DNA of 64,000 nucleotides from Phytopseudomonas seleniipraecipitans (GTDB taxonomy: Bacteria > Pseudomonadota > Gammaproteobacteria > Pseudomonadales > Pseudomonadaceae). The translations under genes and the position numbers were made by a program. Of this stretch, positions 25,157-39,069 are shown one piece after another. The DNA is taken from positions 186,001-250,000 of the forward strand of contig NZ_FNBM01000006.1 of assembly GCF_900102335.1 (NCBI RefSeq). The letters run 5' to 3'. The notes under the pieces are model-generated. The model was not told the DNA's origin, did not search any database, and worked only from the letters and a program-made list of their open reading frames with translations. The first letter of the stretch is position 1, and every line of letters begins with the position of its first letter.

Positions 25157-25381
25157 GCAGTAAAGCCCTCGGTATCCAATGAATGGCCCGGCGCAACTGG
25201 CCCCAGGCAAAAGCGGCATGCATTGTGCCCGAAAAACAGGGTTGACGCCAAGGGTCTCTACCTGTTTCAGCGCAAGCTAGATAGCTTATCCACTAATTGG
25301 CCAGACAAATGGCGTGGCGTTATGAGGTTGGCTTCTCAAAAGGCACCGGCATTAGTCCTGCCGACAGACTGATGCGAGGCC

Positions 25382-26089
25382 TCAGGTGAGCGCCACCCAG
25401 CGCTGATTGACGAATAGCTCGATGGGCCGATATTGCGTTTTGTAGTTCATCTTCCGGCAGTTTTTAATCCAGTACCCCAGGTACACGGCCTGTAAGCCCA
25501 ACCGACGAGCCTCGTTTATCTGCCAGAGAATGGCAAAGCGCCCCAGGCTGCGCTGCTCCTCGTCCGGATCATAAAAGGTGTAAACGGCTGATAATCCATT
25601 GGGCAGCACGTCGGTGACGGCGATCGCCAGCAGCCGGCCTTGATCACGAAATTCGTAAAAGCACGAAAAAGGCAAATCACGCACCAGAAACGTGGAAAAT
25701 TGCTCACGATTGGGCGGGTACATGTCACCGTCGGCATGGCGCTGCTCGATATAGCGCGCGTAGAGCTGATAATACTCCTCGCTGAACAACGGCCTGACGC
25801 CGCGAACCTGAATGGAGTCGTTGCGCTTGATGATTTTGCGTTGCTGACGATTGGGCGCGAAGGGTGCGGTTGGAACCCGTGCCGGGACACAGGCCGAGCA
25901 GCGCTGACAGTGCGGGCGGTAGAGGTGATCGCCACTGCGTCGAAAGCCCAGCTCGGAGAGCTCGGCATAGGTGCTCGCATCCATGGGCTGGCTGGGATCG
26001 AGAAACAGCGTAGTAGCCTGCTCCTCGGAGAGGTAGCTGCACGGATGCGGCTGAGTGGCATAGAACTTCAGGCGAGCCAGCTCGGTCAT
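25382..26089 (-). CDS. bpt: Aspartate/glutamate leucyltransferase (Bpt, ATE family)
   Basis: This 235-residue protein belongs to the bacterial arm of the arginyl-tRNA-protein transferase (ATE) family. The related Vibrio enzyme (Bpt) puts leucine, not arginine, on N-terminal Asp or Glu. Family landmarks are visible: the cysteine pair region [15 protein letters not shown] and [14 protein letters not shown], then FRPHY-like and CTFDPEEQ-like segments (here [16 protein letters not shown]), and [14 protein letters not shown] near the end. It lies 68 bases downstream of aat and so forms a likely operon with it. Confidence 0.93.
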   Translation of the reverse strand: MTELARLKFYATQPHPCSYLSEEQATTLFLDPSQPMDASTYAELSELGFRRSGDHLYRPHCQRCSACVPARVPTAPFAPNRQQRKIIKRNDSIQVRGVRPLFSEEYYQLYARYIEQRHADGDMYPPNREQFSTFLVRDLPFSCFYEFRDQGRLLAIAVTDVLPNGLSAVYTFYDPDEEQRSLGRFAILWQINEARRLGLQAVYLGYWIKNCRKMNYKTQYRPIELFVNQRWVALT

Positions 26090-26157
26090 GGTCGAATCCC
26101 GAAATTGTCCTTCAGTGAGTGTATGTCAGCTCATCAAGGCCGACCACAATGCAAAGG

Positions 26158-26859
26158 TCACCCGTCGGCTCGCACCGACAGGGTCGGCCATTCGCCGCCA
26201 GGGGGATGGTCGAGAAAGCGCTGCAGGTAACCAGCGAACTCGGCGCGAGTGATGGCGCGCGCGCCCAGGCTGTGCAGATGCTGGGTTGGCATCTGGCAGT
26301 CGATCAGCTCGAATCCCCAGGCCTTCAGACGCTCTACCAGCGTGACGAAGCCGACCTTGGATGCGTTATCGGCACGGCTGAACATCGACTCACCAAAGAA
26401 CAGTTTACCCATGGCCAACCCGTAGAGCCCGCCGACCAGTTGCTCGTCCTGCCAAACCTCCACGCTGTGAGCCAGGCCGCGCTGGTGCAGGTCGATGTAG
26501 GCGTGCTGCATGGGCGTGGTGATCCAGGTGCCGTCAGCGTAATCGCGCGGCGCAGCGCAGGCCTGGATGACGCTCTGAAACGCCTGATCCATGCTCACGC
26601 GATAACGTCCCTGGCGGATGACCTTACGCAAGCTGCGTGACACATGCAGCTCGCCGGGGAACAGCACGGTGCGTGGATCCGGTGACCACCACAGCAGTGG
26701 CTGACCCTCCTGATACCAAGGGAAGCAGCCATGCCGGTAGGCGGCGATCAGGCGCTCGGCACGCAGGTCACCACCCGCGGCCAGCAGGCCATTCGGCTCG
26801 CGCAAGGCATTGTCGAGGGGCGGAAAGGTCAGTGACTCACGTTGCAACCAGGTAAGCAT
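26158..26859 (-). CDS. aat: Leucyl/phenylalanyl-tRNA-protein transferase
   Basis: Aat (233 residues) adds Leu or Phe from tRNA to N-terminal Lys or Arg, creating substrates for ClpS. Family motifs are intact: [21 protein letters not shown] at the N-terminus, [47 protein letters not shown] and the C-terminal [14 protein letters not shown]. Together with bpt, clpS and clpA this gives the full set of N-degron components within about 5 kb. Confidence 0.96.
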   Translation of the reverse strand: MLTWLQRESLTFPPLDNALREPNGLLAAGGDLRAERLIAAYRHGCFPWYQEGQPLLWWSPDPRTVLFPGELHVSRSLRKVIRQGRYRVSMDQAFQSVIQACAAPRDYADGTWITTPMQHAYIDLHQRGLAHSVEVWQDEQLVGGLYGLAMGKLFFGESMFSRADNASKVGFVTLVERLKAWGFELIDCQMPTQHLHSLGARAITRAEFAGYLQRFLDHPPGGEWPTLSVRADG

Positions 26860-26880
26860 CGGCGAAACCGCGGCAGGGGA

Positions 26881-26899
26881 GGGCGGGGGATTCCCGCCC
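26881..26899 (-). terminator. Hairpin downstream of trxB
   Basis: A perfect seven-base-pair GGGCGGG / CCCGCCC stem with a five-base loop lies eight bases after the trxB stop and before aat. No U-tract follows, so it may only weaken read-through into aat. Confidence 0.5.
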
Positions 26900-26906
26900 G
26901 GAATGG

Positions 26907-28215
<1,309 letters not shown>

Positions 28216-30621
28216 TTGAAGAATTCTAGCTCTACAGCAGCGGTGCCAGTCTGGCGTCAACAACTCCCATATCGCCTCAAAGAGGGTGCACTGATCGCCC
28301 TTGGTGCGTTGTGCCTCTACGTGTGGATGGCACTGCTCACCTACGACCCTGCTGATCCGGGCTGGACCCACACCAGTAATGTCGAGCAGGTGCAGAACGC
28401 TGCCGGCCGTGCAGGCGCCTGGTTTGCTGATGTGCTGTTCATGGCGCTCGGCTATTTCGCGTACCTGTTCCCGTTGCTACTGGGCTTTAAAACGCTGCAG
28501 GTATTCCGTGCGCGGCACGAGCCTTGGCACTGGAGTGGCTGGCTGTTCTCCTGGCGCCTGATCGGCCTGGTATTTCTTGTGCTCTCAGGCGCTGCGCTGG
28601 CCTATATACATTTTCAGGGCGCAGCAGGCATGCCGGCGTCAGCAGGTGGGGCGCTCGGTGAAAGCCTGGGCCAGCTGACGGTCGCCGCACTGAACGTGCA
28701 GGGCAGCACGCTGCTGTTCATCGCCCTTTTTCTGTTTGGCCTGACCGTCTTTACCGATTTGTCGTGGTTCAAGGTCATGGACCTGACCGGCAAAATCACC
28801 CTGGACCTGCTGGAGCTGGTACAGAGCGTGGTCAATCGCTGGTGGAGTTCGCGTCAGGAGCGCAAGCAACTGGTTGCGCAACTGCGCGAAGTGGATGAGC
28901 GCGTCCACGACGTGGCTGCCCCCGTGGTACGTGATCGCCGCGAGCAAGCCAAGGTCAAGGAACGCCTGATCGAGCGTGAAGAGGCGCTCAGCAAGCACAT
29001 GATCGAGCGCGAAAGCCGTCCCGCTCCGGTGATTTCCGCACCAGCTGCCCCCAGAGCACCTGAGCCAAGCAAGCGCGTACAGAAAGAAAAGCAGACGCCC
29101 CTGTTTATCGACAGCGCCGTGGAAGGCACCTTGCCGCCGATCTCGCTGCTCGACCCGGCTGAAGCCAAGAAGATCGAGTACTCGCCCGAGTCGTTGGCAG
29201 GCGTCGGTCATCTGCTGGAGATCAAGCTCAAGGAATTCGGCGTCGAGGTATCGGTTGACTCGATTCACCCAGGTCCGGTGATTACCCGCTACGAAATTCA
29301 GCCTGCAGCCGGCGTCAAGGTCAGCCGCATCGCCAACCTGGCCAAGGACCTGGCGCGCTCGCTGGCAGTGACCAGCGTGCGGGTAGTAGAAGTGATCCCT
29401 GGCAAGACCACCGTCGGCATCGAAATCCCCAATGAGAACCGCCAGATCGTGCGCTTCTCCGAAGTCCTGTCGACCCCAGAATATGACGACGCCAAGTCAC
29501 CGGTTACCCTGGCGCTAGGCCACGACATTGGCGGCAAGCCGGTGATCACCGATCTGGCGAAGATGCCGCACCTGCTGGTCGCCGGTACCACCGGTTCCGG
29601 TAAGTCGGTGGGCGTGAACGCGATGATTCTGTCGATCCTGTTCAAGTCGGGGCCGGAAGACGCCAAGATGATCATGATCGACCCGAAAATGCTCGAGTTG
29701 TCGATCTACGAAGGTATTCCTCACCTGCTGTGCCCAGTGGTTACCGACATGAAAGAGGCGGCCAACGCCCTTCGTTGGAGCGTCGCCGAGATGGAGCGCC
29801 GCTACAAGCTGATGTCGAAGATGGGCGTGCGTAACCTGGCGGGCTTCAACCGCAAGGTGAAGGATGCCATTGAGGCTGGCGAGCCACTTTCCGATCCGCT
29901 GTACCGCCGCGAAAGCATGGAAGACGAAGCGCCTCTACTGAAAACGCTGCCAACCATCGTGGTGGTGGTCGACGAATTCGCCGACATGATGATGATCGTC
30001 GGCAAGAAGGTCGAAGAGCTGATCGCCCGTATCGCCCAGAAAGCGCGGGCAGCTGGTATCCACCTGATTCTCGCCACTCAGCGCCCTTCGGTGGATGTGA
30101 TCACCGGTCTGATCAAGGCCAACATTCCAACCCGCATGGCGTTCCAGGTATCCAGCAAGATCGACTCGCGCACCATCATCGATCAGGGCGGCGCCGAACA
30201 GCTGCTCGGCCACGGCGACATGCTGTATATGCCGCCGGGCACCAGCTTGCCGATCCGCGTACACGGTGCGTTCGTCTCTGACGAAGAAGTGCACCGCGTG
30301 GTCGAAGCGTGGAAGCTGCGCGGCGCTCCGGATTACAACGAAGACATTCTGGCCGGTGCGGAAGAAGGCGGCGGTGGCTTCGATGGCGGCAGTGGCAGTT
30401 CCGAAGGTGACGACAGCGAGTCCGATCCGCTGTACGACGAAGCGGTCAACTTCGTACTGGAAAGCCGCCGTGCATCCATCTCCTCGGTGCAGCGCAAGTT
30501 GAAGATCGGCTACAACCGCGCCGCACGCATGATCGAGGCGATGGAAATGGCCGGCGTGGTAACGCCGATGAACACCAACGGTTCACGCGAAGTGATTGCG
30601 CCCAGCGCGAACCGCGACTAA
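28216..30621 (+). CDS. ftsK: DNA translocase FtsK
   Basis: FtsK (801 residues) couples chromosome segregation to cell division. The N-terminal membrane part (about residues 15-180) has four helices, followed by a short basic/coiled linker and the motor: Walker [15 protein letters not shown] near 460, Walker [15 protein letters not shown] near 585, and the C-terminal winged-helix gamma domain (residues about 735-798, [17 protein letters not shown]) that reads KOPS and contacts XerD. The start is TTG: family N-termini (KNSS..., then [17 protein letters not shown]) fit, and AGGA lies eleven bases upstream. An ATG seven bases earlier in another frame closes after six codons. Confidence 0.95.
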   Translation: MKNSSSTAAVPVWRQQLPYRLKEGALIALGALCLYVWMALLTYDPADPGWTHTSNVEQVQNAAGRAGAWFADVLFMALGYFAYLFPLLLGFKTLQVFRARHEPWHWSGWLFSWRLIGLVFLVLSGAALAYIHFQGAAGMPASAGGALGESLGQLTVAALNVQGSTLLFIALFLFGLTVFTDLSWFKVMDLTGKITLDLLELVQSVVNRWWSSRQERKQLVAQLREVDERVHDVAAPVVRDRREQAKVKERLIEREEALSKHMIERESRPAPVISAPAAPRAPEPSKRVQKEKQTPLFIDSAVEGTLPPISLLDPAEAKKIEYSPESLAGVGHLLEIKLKEFGVEVSVDSIHPGPVITRYEIQPAAGVKVSRIANLAKDLARSLAVTSVRVVEVIPGKTTVGIEIPNENRQIVRFSEVLSTPEYDDAKSPVTLALGHDIGGKPVITDLAKMPHLLVAGTTGSGKSVGVNAMILSILFKSGPEDAKMIMIDPKMLELSIYEGIPHLLCPVVTDMKEAANALRWSVAEMERRYKLMSKMGVRNLAGFNRKVKDAIEAGEPLSDPLYRRESMEDEAPLLKTLPTIVVVVDEFADMMMIVGKKVEELIARIAQKARAAGIHLILATQRPSVDVITGLIKANIPTRMAFQVSSKIDSRTIIDQGGAEQLLGHGDMLYMPPGTSLPIRVHGAFVSDEEVHRVVEAWKLRGAPDYNEDILAGAEEGGGGFDGGSGSSEGDDSESDPLYDEAVNFVLESRRASISSVQRKLKIGYNRAARMIEAMEMAGVVTPMNTNGSREVIAPSANRD

Positions 30622-30641
30622 TTCCCTGATAGAGGATTCAC

Positions 30642-31268
30642 ATGCGCCTGATTCGCCTGATGTTGCTCGCTGTGCTGAGTACCGCGAGCCTGTTTGCCCA
30701 CGCTGACGATGAGGCCGCCGTAAAGCGCCTGACTCAGCTGCTCAACCAGGCGCAGACCATCACTGCGCGCTTTTCTCAGCTGTCGCTCGATGGCAGCGGC
30801 ACCCAGCTGCAGGAAACTGCCGGTGAATTGGCACTGAAGCGCCCAGGCCTGTTCCGCTGGCACACCGACGAGCCGATGGAACAGCTGCTGGTATCCGATG
30901 GCAAGCAGGTCTGGCTGTATGACCCGGACCTGGAGCAAGTGACCATCCAGTCGCTTGACCAGCGCCTGACCCACACACCAGCCTTGCTGCTCTCCGGCGA
31001 TGTTTCGCAGATCCGCGAGAACTTCGAGATCACCTTCAAGGAAGGTGGCAGCGTGGTCGACTTCATCCTCAAGCCGAAGTCCAAGGACACCCTGTTCGAC
31101 AGCCTGCGCTTGTCGTTCCGTAATGGCGTGCTCAACGACATGCAGCTGATCGACAGTATCGGCCAGCGCACCAACATTCTGTTCATGAGCGTGAAAATGA
31201 ACGAGCCCCTGGATGACAAGCAGTTCAGCTTTGAAATCCCCGAGGGTGCAGACGTCATTCAAGAGTAG
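30642..31268 (+). CDS. lolA: Outer-membrane lipoprotein carrier protein
   Basis: LolA (208 residues) is the periplasmic chaperone that takes lipoproteins from LolCDE to LolB. A signal peptide ([21 protein letters not shown]) is followed by the conserved [22 protein letters not shown] and [11 protein letters not shown] stretches that form the hydrophobic half-barrel. AGAGG precedes the ATG. It is 20 bases after ftsK and seven before rarA, an arrangement common in gammaproteobacteria. Confidence 0.96.
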   Translation: MRLIRLMLLAVLSTASLFAHADDEAAVKRLTQLLNQAQTITARFSQLSLDGSGTQLQETAGELALKRPGLFRWHTDEPMEQLLVSDGKQVWLYDPDLEQVTIQSLDQRLTHTPALLLSGDVSQIRENFEITFKEGGSVVDFILKPKSKDTLFDSLRLSFRNGVLNDMQLIDSIGQRTNILFMSVKMNEPLDDKQFSFEIPEGADVIQE

Positions 31269-31275
31269 GTAAGTC

Positions 31276-32597
31276 GTGGATCTGTTTCGCAGTGCGCCCG
31301 TCGCCCAGCCGCTGGCCGCCCGTTTAAGGGCGACCACACTGGACGAGTACGTTGGCCAGGAACACCTGCTGGCTCGTGGCAAGCCGCTGCGCGAAGCGCT
31401 GGAGCAGGGCGCCCTGCATTCGATGATCTTCTGGGGCCCACCCGGCGTCGGCAAGACCACCCTGGCCCGATTGCTGGCCCAGGTTACCGACGCGCATTTC
31501 GAGACCATTTCCGCGGTGCTTTCCGGGGTCAAGGAAATCCGCCAAGCCGTCGAGGTCGCTCAGCAACATGCCGCTCAATATGGGCGGCGCACCATCTTGT
31601 TCGTCGACGAGGTGCATCGCTTCAACAAGTCGCAGCAGGATGCATTTCTGCCGTATGTCGAAGACGGCACGCTGATCTTCATCGGCGCGACTACCGAAAA
31701 CCCTTCATTCGAACTCAACAATGCCTTGCTGTCGCGCGCCCGCGTCTATGTGCTCAAGAGCCTGGACGATGCCGCGCTGCGCAAGCTGGTCGACCGCGCA
31801 TTGAGCGAAGAGAAGGGGTTGGGCGAGCGCCACCTGAGCGTGCCTGACGAGAGCTTCGAGATTCTCAAGAGCGCCGCTGATGGTGATGGTCGGCGCTTTC
31901 TCAATTTTCTCGAAAACGCTGCAGACCTGGCGGATGACGGCGGCGAAATCAGCAGCGCACTGCTGCTCGATCTGCTCGGCGATACCCGGCGCCGTTTCGA
32001 CAAAGGCGGTGAAGCGTTCTACGACCAGATATCTGCGTTGCACAAGTCGGTTCGTGGCTCCAGCCCGGACGGCGCGCTGTACTGGTTCACACGCATGCTT
32101 GATGGCGGCTGTGATCCGTTGTACATCGCTCGCCGCGTGGTGCGCATGGCCAGCGAAGAGGTTGGCAACGCCGATCCGCGCGCGCTCACGCTGTGCCTGA
32201 ACGCCTGGGACGTGCAGGAGCGCCTGGGCAGCCCGGAAGGTGAGCTCGCGGTGGCGCAGGCCATCGTCTACCTCGCTTGCGCGCCCAAAAGCAATGCGGT
32301 TTACAGCGCCTTCAATGCGGCCAAACGTGATGTCGCCGAAAACGGCTCCCGTGAAGTTCCGCTGCACCTGCGCAACGCCCCGACCAAATTGATGAAACAG
32401 CTGGGCTATGGCGACGAATATCGTTACGCCCATGACGAGCCGGACGCCTATGCCGCGGGCGAGGATTACTTTCCTGACGACCTTGAACCGCGCCGTTACT
32501 ACCAGCCCGTCCCCCGTGGATTGGAGCTGAAAATTCGCGACAAACTCGCGCACCTCGCCGAACAGGACGCCAACAGCCCGCGTCAGCGGAGAAAACC

Positions 32598-32601
<4 letters not shown>
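31276..32601 (+). CDS. rarA: Replication-associated recombination protein RarA
   Basis: RarA/MgsA (441 residues) is an AAA+ ATPase related to clamp-loader subunits that acts at stalled replication forks. Walker [14 protein letters not shown] is near residue 55, Walker [11 protein letters not shown] near 112, and sensor 1 [11 protein letters not shown] near 138; the C-terminal tetramerisation domain has the [16 protein letters not shown] and FNAAKRDV stretches. The start codon is GTG with a GTAAGTC spacer after the lolA stop. Its TGA overlaps the crcB ATG. Confidence 0.95.
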
Positions 32602-34266
<1,665 letters not shown>

Positions 34267-34309
34267 GGCGTACCGTCGACGCCAGTCGATAGTTTCCGGT
34301 AGGCACGCT

Positions 34310-34340
34310 GACCCCGAGTTGATCTCGGGGTCATTATTTT
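34310..34340 (+). terminator. Rho-independent terminator of serS
   Basis: A perfect nine-base-pair stem GACCCCGAG / CTCGGGGTC (34310-34332) with loop TTGAT is followed by ATTATTTT. Confidence 0.93.
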
Positions 34341-34378
34341 CACATCGTCACTTGCGGACGACTGTAACGGGCTTCGTC

Positions 34379-35776
34379 ATGGACTTTCTTCCTCTGTTCC
34401 ACAAACTGCAGGGTCGTCGCGCTCTGGTGATCGGCGGCGGCGAGGTCGCCTTGCGCAAGGCGCGTCTGCTGGCGGATGCCGGCGCACTGTTGCGCGTGGT
34501 ATCCCCTGAGGTTGGCGCGGAGTTGCGTGAGCTGGTCGAACATGGCGCTGGCGAACTGCTGGTGCGCGGTTATCTGCCGAGCGATTTGCAAGGCGTGTCG
34601 CTGGTCATTGCAGCGACTGATGATGTGCCACTCAACGCGCAGATATCCGAACAGGCACAGGCGCTTGGCATTCCAGTCAATGTGGTCGATGCGCCAGCAC
34701 TGTGCAGCGTGATTTTTCCGGCCATTGTCGACCGTTCGCCGTTGATCGTAGCCATCAGCAGCGGCGGCGATGCGCCGGTGTTGGCGCGGTTGATTCGCGC
34801 CAAAATCGAAACGTGGATTCCGGCCACTTACGGTCAGCTGGCCGGCTTGGCGAAGATCTTTCGCGCGCAGGTCAAGAGCCTGTTTCCGGATGTGCAGCAG
34901 CGCCGCGTGTTCTGGGAAGACGTGTTTCAAGGGCAGATCGCCGAAAGCGTTTTCGCCGGCAAACTCGGCGAAGCCCGACGTATGCTGGAAGACAAGATCA
35001 ACGGTGCCGCACCGCGCGCTCTAGGCGAGGTTTATCTGGTCGGGGCCGGCCCAGGCGACCCGGACCTGCTGACCTTTAGGGCCCTGCGCCTGATGCAGCA
35101 AGCCGATGTCGTGCTCTATGATCGCCTGGTCGCGCCGGCGATCATCGAGCTGTGCCGCCGCGATGCCGAGCGCATCTACGTGGGCAAGCGCCGCGCCGAC
35201 CATGCCGTGCCGCAGGAGCAGATCAATCAGCGTTTGATTGACCTGGCCAAATCCGGCAAGCGCGTGTTGCGCCTCAAGGGGGGCGACCCGTTCATCTTCG
35301 GTCGTGGCGGTGAAGAGATCGAGCAATTGGCTGCCCACGGCATTCCTTTTCAGGTCGTGCCCGGCATCACCGCAGCCAGCGGCTGTTCGGCCTATGCTGG
35401 AATTCCGCTTACGCACCGTGATCACGCGCAGTCCGTGCGTTTCGTCACCGGCCACCTCAAGGATGGCAGCGCCGATCTGCCCTGGTCAGAGCTGATCGCG
35501 CCAAGCCAGACGTTGGTGTTTTATATGGGGCTGGTGGGCTTGCCGACCATCTGTAAGCAGCTGGTCGCTCACGGCCGAGCGGCCAGTACGCCGGCTGCGC
35601 TGGTGCAGCAGGGCACTACGGAGAATCAGCGGGTATTTACCGGCACCCTGGCCAACCTACCGGATTTGGTCGCTCGCCACGAGGTGCATGCGCCTACGTT
35701 GGTGATCGTTGGCGAAGTGGTGCAGCTGCGGGAAAAACTGGCCTGGTTCGAAGGCGCCCAGCAGTCAGGGCTGTAA
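34379..35776 (+). CDS. cysG: Siroheme synthase (multifunctional CysG)
   Basis: CysG (465 residues) turns uroporphyrinogen III into siroheme, the cofactor of sulfite and nitrite reductases. Residues about 1-205 are the dehydrogenase/ferrochelatase part ([15 protein letters not shown] nucleotide fold), and about 215-460 are the SAM methyltransferase: [20 protein letters not shown] and [16 protein letters not shown]. The start at 34379 ([10 protein letters not shown]) matches the family; the frame extends upstream into the terminator. It is the last gene of the conserved block; what follows is accessory. Confidence 0.96.
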   Translation: MDFLPLFHKLQGRRALVIGGGEVALRKARLLADAGALLRVVSPEVGAELRELVEHGAGELLVRGYLPSDLQGVSLVIAATDDVPLNAQISEQAQALGIPVNVVDAPALCSVIFPAIVDRSPLIVAISSGGDAPVLARLIRAKIETWIPATYGQLAGLAKIFRAQVKSLFPDVQQRRVFWEDVFQGQIAESVFAGKLGEARRMLEDKINGAAPRALGEVYLVGAGPGDPDLLTFRALRLMQQADVVLYDRLVAPAIIELCRRDAERIYVGKRRADHAVPQEQINQRLIDLAKSGKRVLRLKGGDPFIFGRGGEEIEQLAAHGIPFQVVPGITAASGCSAYAGIPLTHRDHAQSVRFVTGHLKDGSADLPWSELIAPSQTLVFYMGLVGLPTICKQLVAHGRAASTPAALVQQGTTENQRVFTGTLANLPDLVARHEVHAPTLVIVGEVVQLREKLAWFEGAQQSGL

Positions 35777-35797
35777 CAATTCTCTGACTTCAATCAT

Positions 35798-35827
35798 GCA
35801 GGCCAGGCGCGATTGCGCCTGGCCTGC
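35798..35827. terminator. Thirteen-bp hairpin between cysG and dctP-like gene
   Basis: Perfect arms GCAGGCCAGGCGC and GCGCCTGGCCTGC flank GATT, between two convergent genes. Neither side has a U-tract, so its terminator role is uncertain. Confidence 0.55.
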
Positions 35828-35835
35828 CCGACGCA

Positions 35836-36852
<1,017 letters not shown>

Positions 36853-36997
36853 TTATCGACTATTTTTAGGTCGGACACTGGTTGGCAGGAGCGTCCGTGC
36901 GAGAACCGATTTGGTTACTGGCAAAGTCTACTGCAATCATGACGCCAGATTTGTGACATCCGTCTGAGGCGGGGAAGAACGCTCGGCAGATTTGCTA

Positions 36998-38299
36998 TCA
37001 GCCTTCAGTTTTCTGCGTTGTAGCCGCGTTTTTTGCGGCAATCCATTGCGACATGTACTGAGTGCTCTTGTGCTGATGGTGGCGAAGCATGGCGCCGATA
37101 AAATTGCCACGGCGATGCTGCTCACGGTTCATCAACAGCTCCTCGAGCCGGGCGATCAGCGCTTCGCCAAGACGGCCGCGCTCAAAGCGGCTATCGAGCA
37201 GAACGTGACCCTGCTGCTGCGCCTGCGCCCAGCGATCTTCGTCCTGATAGAACTGCACGGCAGCATCGGCGAACGCATGTGCGTCGGCGGCAACAGAACC
37301 CGGCCAGGGCAGCTCGCCATGCATGCCTTCGCTACCGATTGGCGTAGTGATGCTGGGAGTGCCGCAGGCCATGGCATCGGCCAGCTTGCCCTTGATCCCC
37401 GCACCAAAGCGCAGCGGCGCCAGGCAAACCCTGGCCTGGGCCATCACCCGGTGCGCATCGTCGACCCAACCGAGCACATGAAAGCCTTGTTTGGGGTTAT
37501 GCAATGCCGTGGCCTTGGGCGGCGGGTAAGCACCGTAGACATGCAACTGAGCCTGCGGCAGGCGCGCGCGGATCAGGGGCCACAGGGCGTGCTTGAGCCA
37601 CAGCACGGCGTCCCAGTTCGGCGCATGACGGAAGTTGCCGATGCTCAGAAAGTGCTGCCGGTCGGCGAACGGCAGTGCATTGTGCGTTGGTGGAATCAGC
37701 ATCAACGCGCACTCGTGCAGCAGCGCAGCGGGTACGCCGAAATGCTCCTGCAGGAGCGCCATTTCGAAGCTGGAAATCATCAACGTTAGATCGCAGCGAT
37801 AGATCGCTGCCACCTCGCGCTGCGCCATGTCGCTGTCGGCCATCACCTCGTACAGCACCTGCGGCGTGGCTTGCACGGGGCCAACCTGGTATCGCTCAGT
37901 TTCGTTCGCGCAGGCCTGCTGATTGGCTTTGAGCAGGGCGTGGCGGGTGTCACGCAAGCAGTGCAGGTCGCTGGTGTCGAGCACCCGCAAGGCTGTCGGC
38001 CAAGCGCGCTCGACGCGCCAGGCAAACTGTTCCTCGGTGAAGAAACGGTCGAACAGCACCAGATCCGGCTGCAGCTGCGCGACAAAGCCATCGAAACTGT
38101 CGCAATTGAGCGCAACCGCTACTTCCTCGATCTGCAGCTCACTCAGATCTGCGCGGTGTGATGAAAGCGCCGCGGCGCTGGCGAATGTGACGTGCCAGCC
38201 TTCGCCGCGAAACACCCCAAGCAGTTCGAGCATGCGGCTGCCCGCCGCGGACGAGCGGGGCTCCGGCCAGACGTAGCCGATGACCAGTACCTTGCGCAT
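36998..38299 (-). CDS. Glycosyltransferase family 4 protein
   Basis: This 433-residue protein has a GT-B fold with an N-terminal Rossmann half (VLVIGYVWPEPRSSAAGSRM) and a GT4 nucleotide-sugar half: FLSIGNFRHAPNWDAVLWLK, LHVYGAYPP, HVLGWVDDAHRVMAQARVCLAPLRFGAGIKGK and ACGTPSITTPIGSEGM, in which the acidic/basic pair RFGAGIKGKLADAM is typical of GT4 donors. Target is unknown. It lies seven bases after dsbB and is probably cotranscribed. C-terminal KNAATTQKTEG is unordered. Confidence 0.88.
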   Translation of the reverse strand: MRKVLVIGYVWPEPRSSAAGSRMLELLGVFRGEGWHVTFASAAALSSHRADLSELQIEEVAVALNCDSFDGFVAQLQPDLVLFDRFFTEEQFAWRVERAWPTALRVLDTSDLHCLRDTRHALLKANQQACANETERYQVGPVQATPQVLYEVMADSDMAQREVAAIYRCDLTLMISSFEMALLQEHFGVPAALLHECALMLIPPTHNALPFADRQHFLSIGNFRHAPNWDAVLWLKHALWPLIRARLPQAQLHVYGAYPPPKATALHNPKQGFHVLGWVDDAHRVMAQARVCLAPLRFGAGIKGKLADAMACGTPSITTPIGSEGMHGELPWPGSVAADAHAFADAAVQFYQDEDRWAQAQQQGHVLLDSRFERGRLGEALIARLEELLMNREQHRRGNFIGAMLRHHQHKSTQYMSQWIAAKNAATTQKTEG

Positions 38300-38306
38300 G
38301 AGCGGC

Positions 38307-38813
38307 TCAGCGCTTGCCGCGGATGCTGCGCCACAGCGTGAACAGCACCACAGCGAACAGCGCGGCGATGCTGGCCAAGGTCCAGACCGTGAAAGGCAGG
38401 CCGAGAATCTTGTAGTCGTTCTGGCCGCAGATGCCGCCGCTCATGAATACGCCCGGCCAATACTCGTGCAGCGGCAGGGTCTGGTAATAGAACGGGAAGG
38501 GCGAGCAGCTGAAGCTTTCCATGACGCCAAGTTCGATCAGCGTGACATGGGCGTTGTCGATCAATGCCATGCCACTGGCGGCGAGCAGCAGCGGCCAGAG
38601 CAGCACGGCTAGCCAGGTTTGCCGAGCGGCTGCAGCGGCGCTGAGCAGCAGCGCGAGCAGCGTTGTCAGTGCCAGCCACAGGCGGATCTGCACGCACAGC
38701 GTGCAGGGCTCCCAGCCAAACATGTGCTGCGCGATCAAGGCGCCGGCGAGCATGGCAGCGCTGGCCAGGGCAATCACCAGCAGCAGCGCGGCGGGCGTAG
38801 TGGAGCGGGACAT
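38307..38813 (-). CDS. dsbB: Disulfide bond formation protein B
   Basis: This 168-residue inner-membrane quinone reductase reoxidises DsbA. It has four helices. The first cysteine pair is in EPCTLCVQIRLWL and the second is spread over FSCSPFPFY and GGICGQNDYKILG, matching DsbB. The start at 38813 (MSRSTTPAALLL) is preceded by GGAG; the longer frame reading upstream is unlikely. Its DsbA partner is not in the window. Pseudomonads often carry two DsbB paralogues; this may be the second. Confidence 0.88.
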   Translation of the reverse strand: MSRSTTPAALLLVIALASAAMLAGALIAQHMFGWEPCTLCVQIRLWLALTTLLALLLSAAAAARQTWLAVLLWPLLLAASGMALIDNAHVTLIELGVMESFSCSPFPFYYQTLPLHEYWPGVFMSGGICGQNDYKILGLPFTVWTLASIAALFAVVLFTLWRSIRGKR

Positions 38814-38992
38814 GGAGTTCTCCAGAAATACGGGGCGGCCAGTACCGCGATCAGGTGCCGTTTGTACCGGAAGGTGGCGTGCGCGGCAATCGAGGATTCC
38901 GATGGAAATCATCATTTCAGTGACACATAACAATGCCCGCAGCTTTAGCGCCTTCAATGGCACAGGTTAAACAACATGGAACAACCCATCAT

Positions 38993-39029
38993 AAAAAAGC
39001 CCCACGGTCAGGGACATGAACCGTGGGGC
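38993..39029 (-). terminator. Rho-independent terminator of the mexEF-oprN operon
   Basis: On the minus strand, a ten-base-pair stem GCCCCACGGT / ACCGTGGGGC with an eleven-base loop (38999-39029) is followed by TTTTTT, about 40 bases after the oprN stop. Confidence 0.92.
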
Positions 39030-39069
39030 ATCAAAGGCCAGCTACGCCAGCCGGGAGGGAACGGTACGC

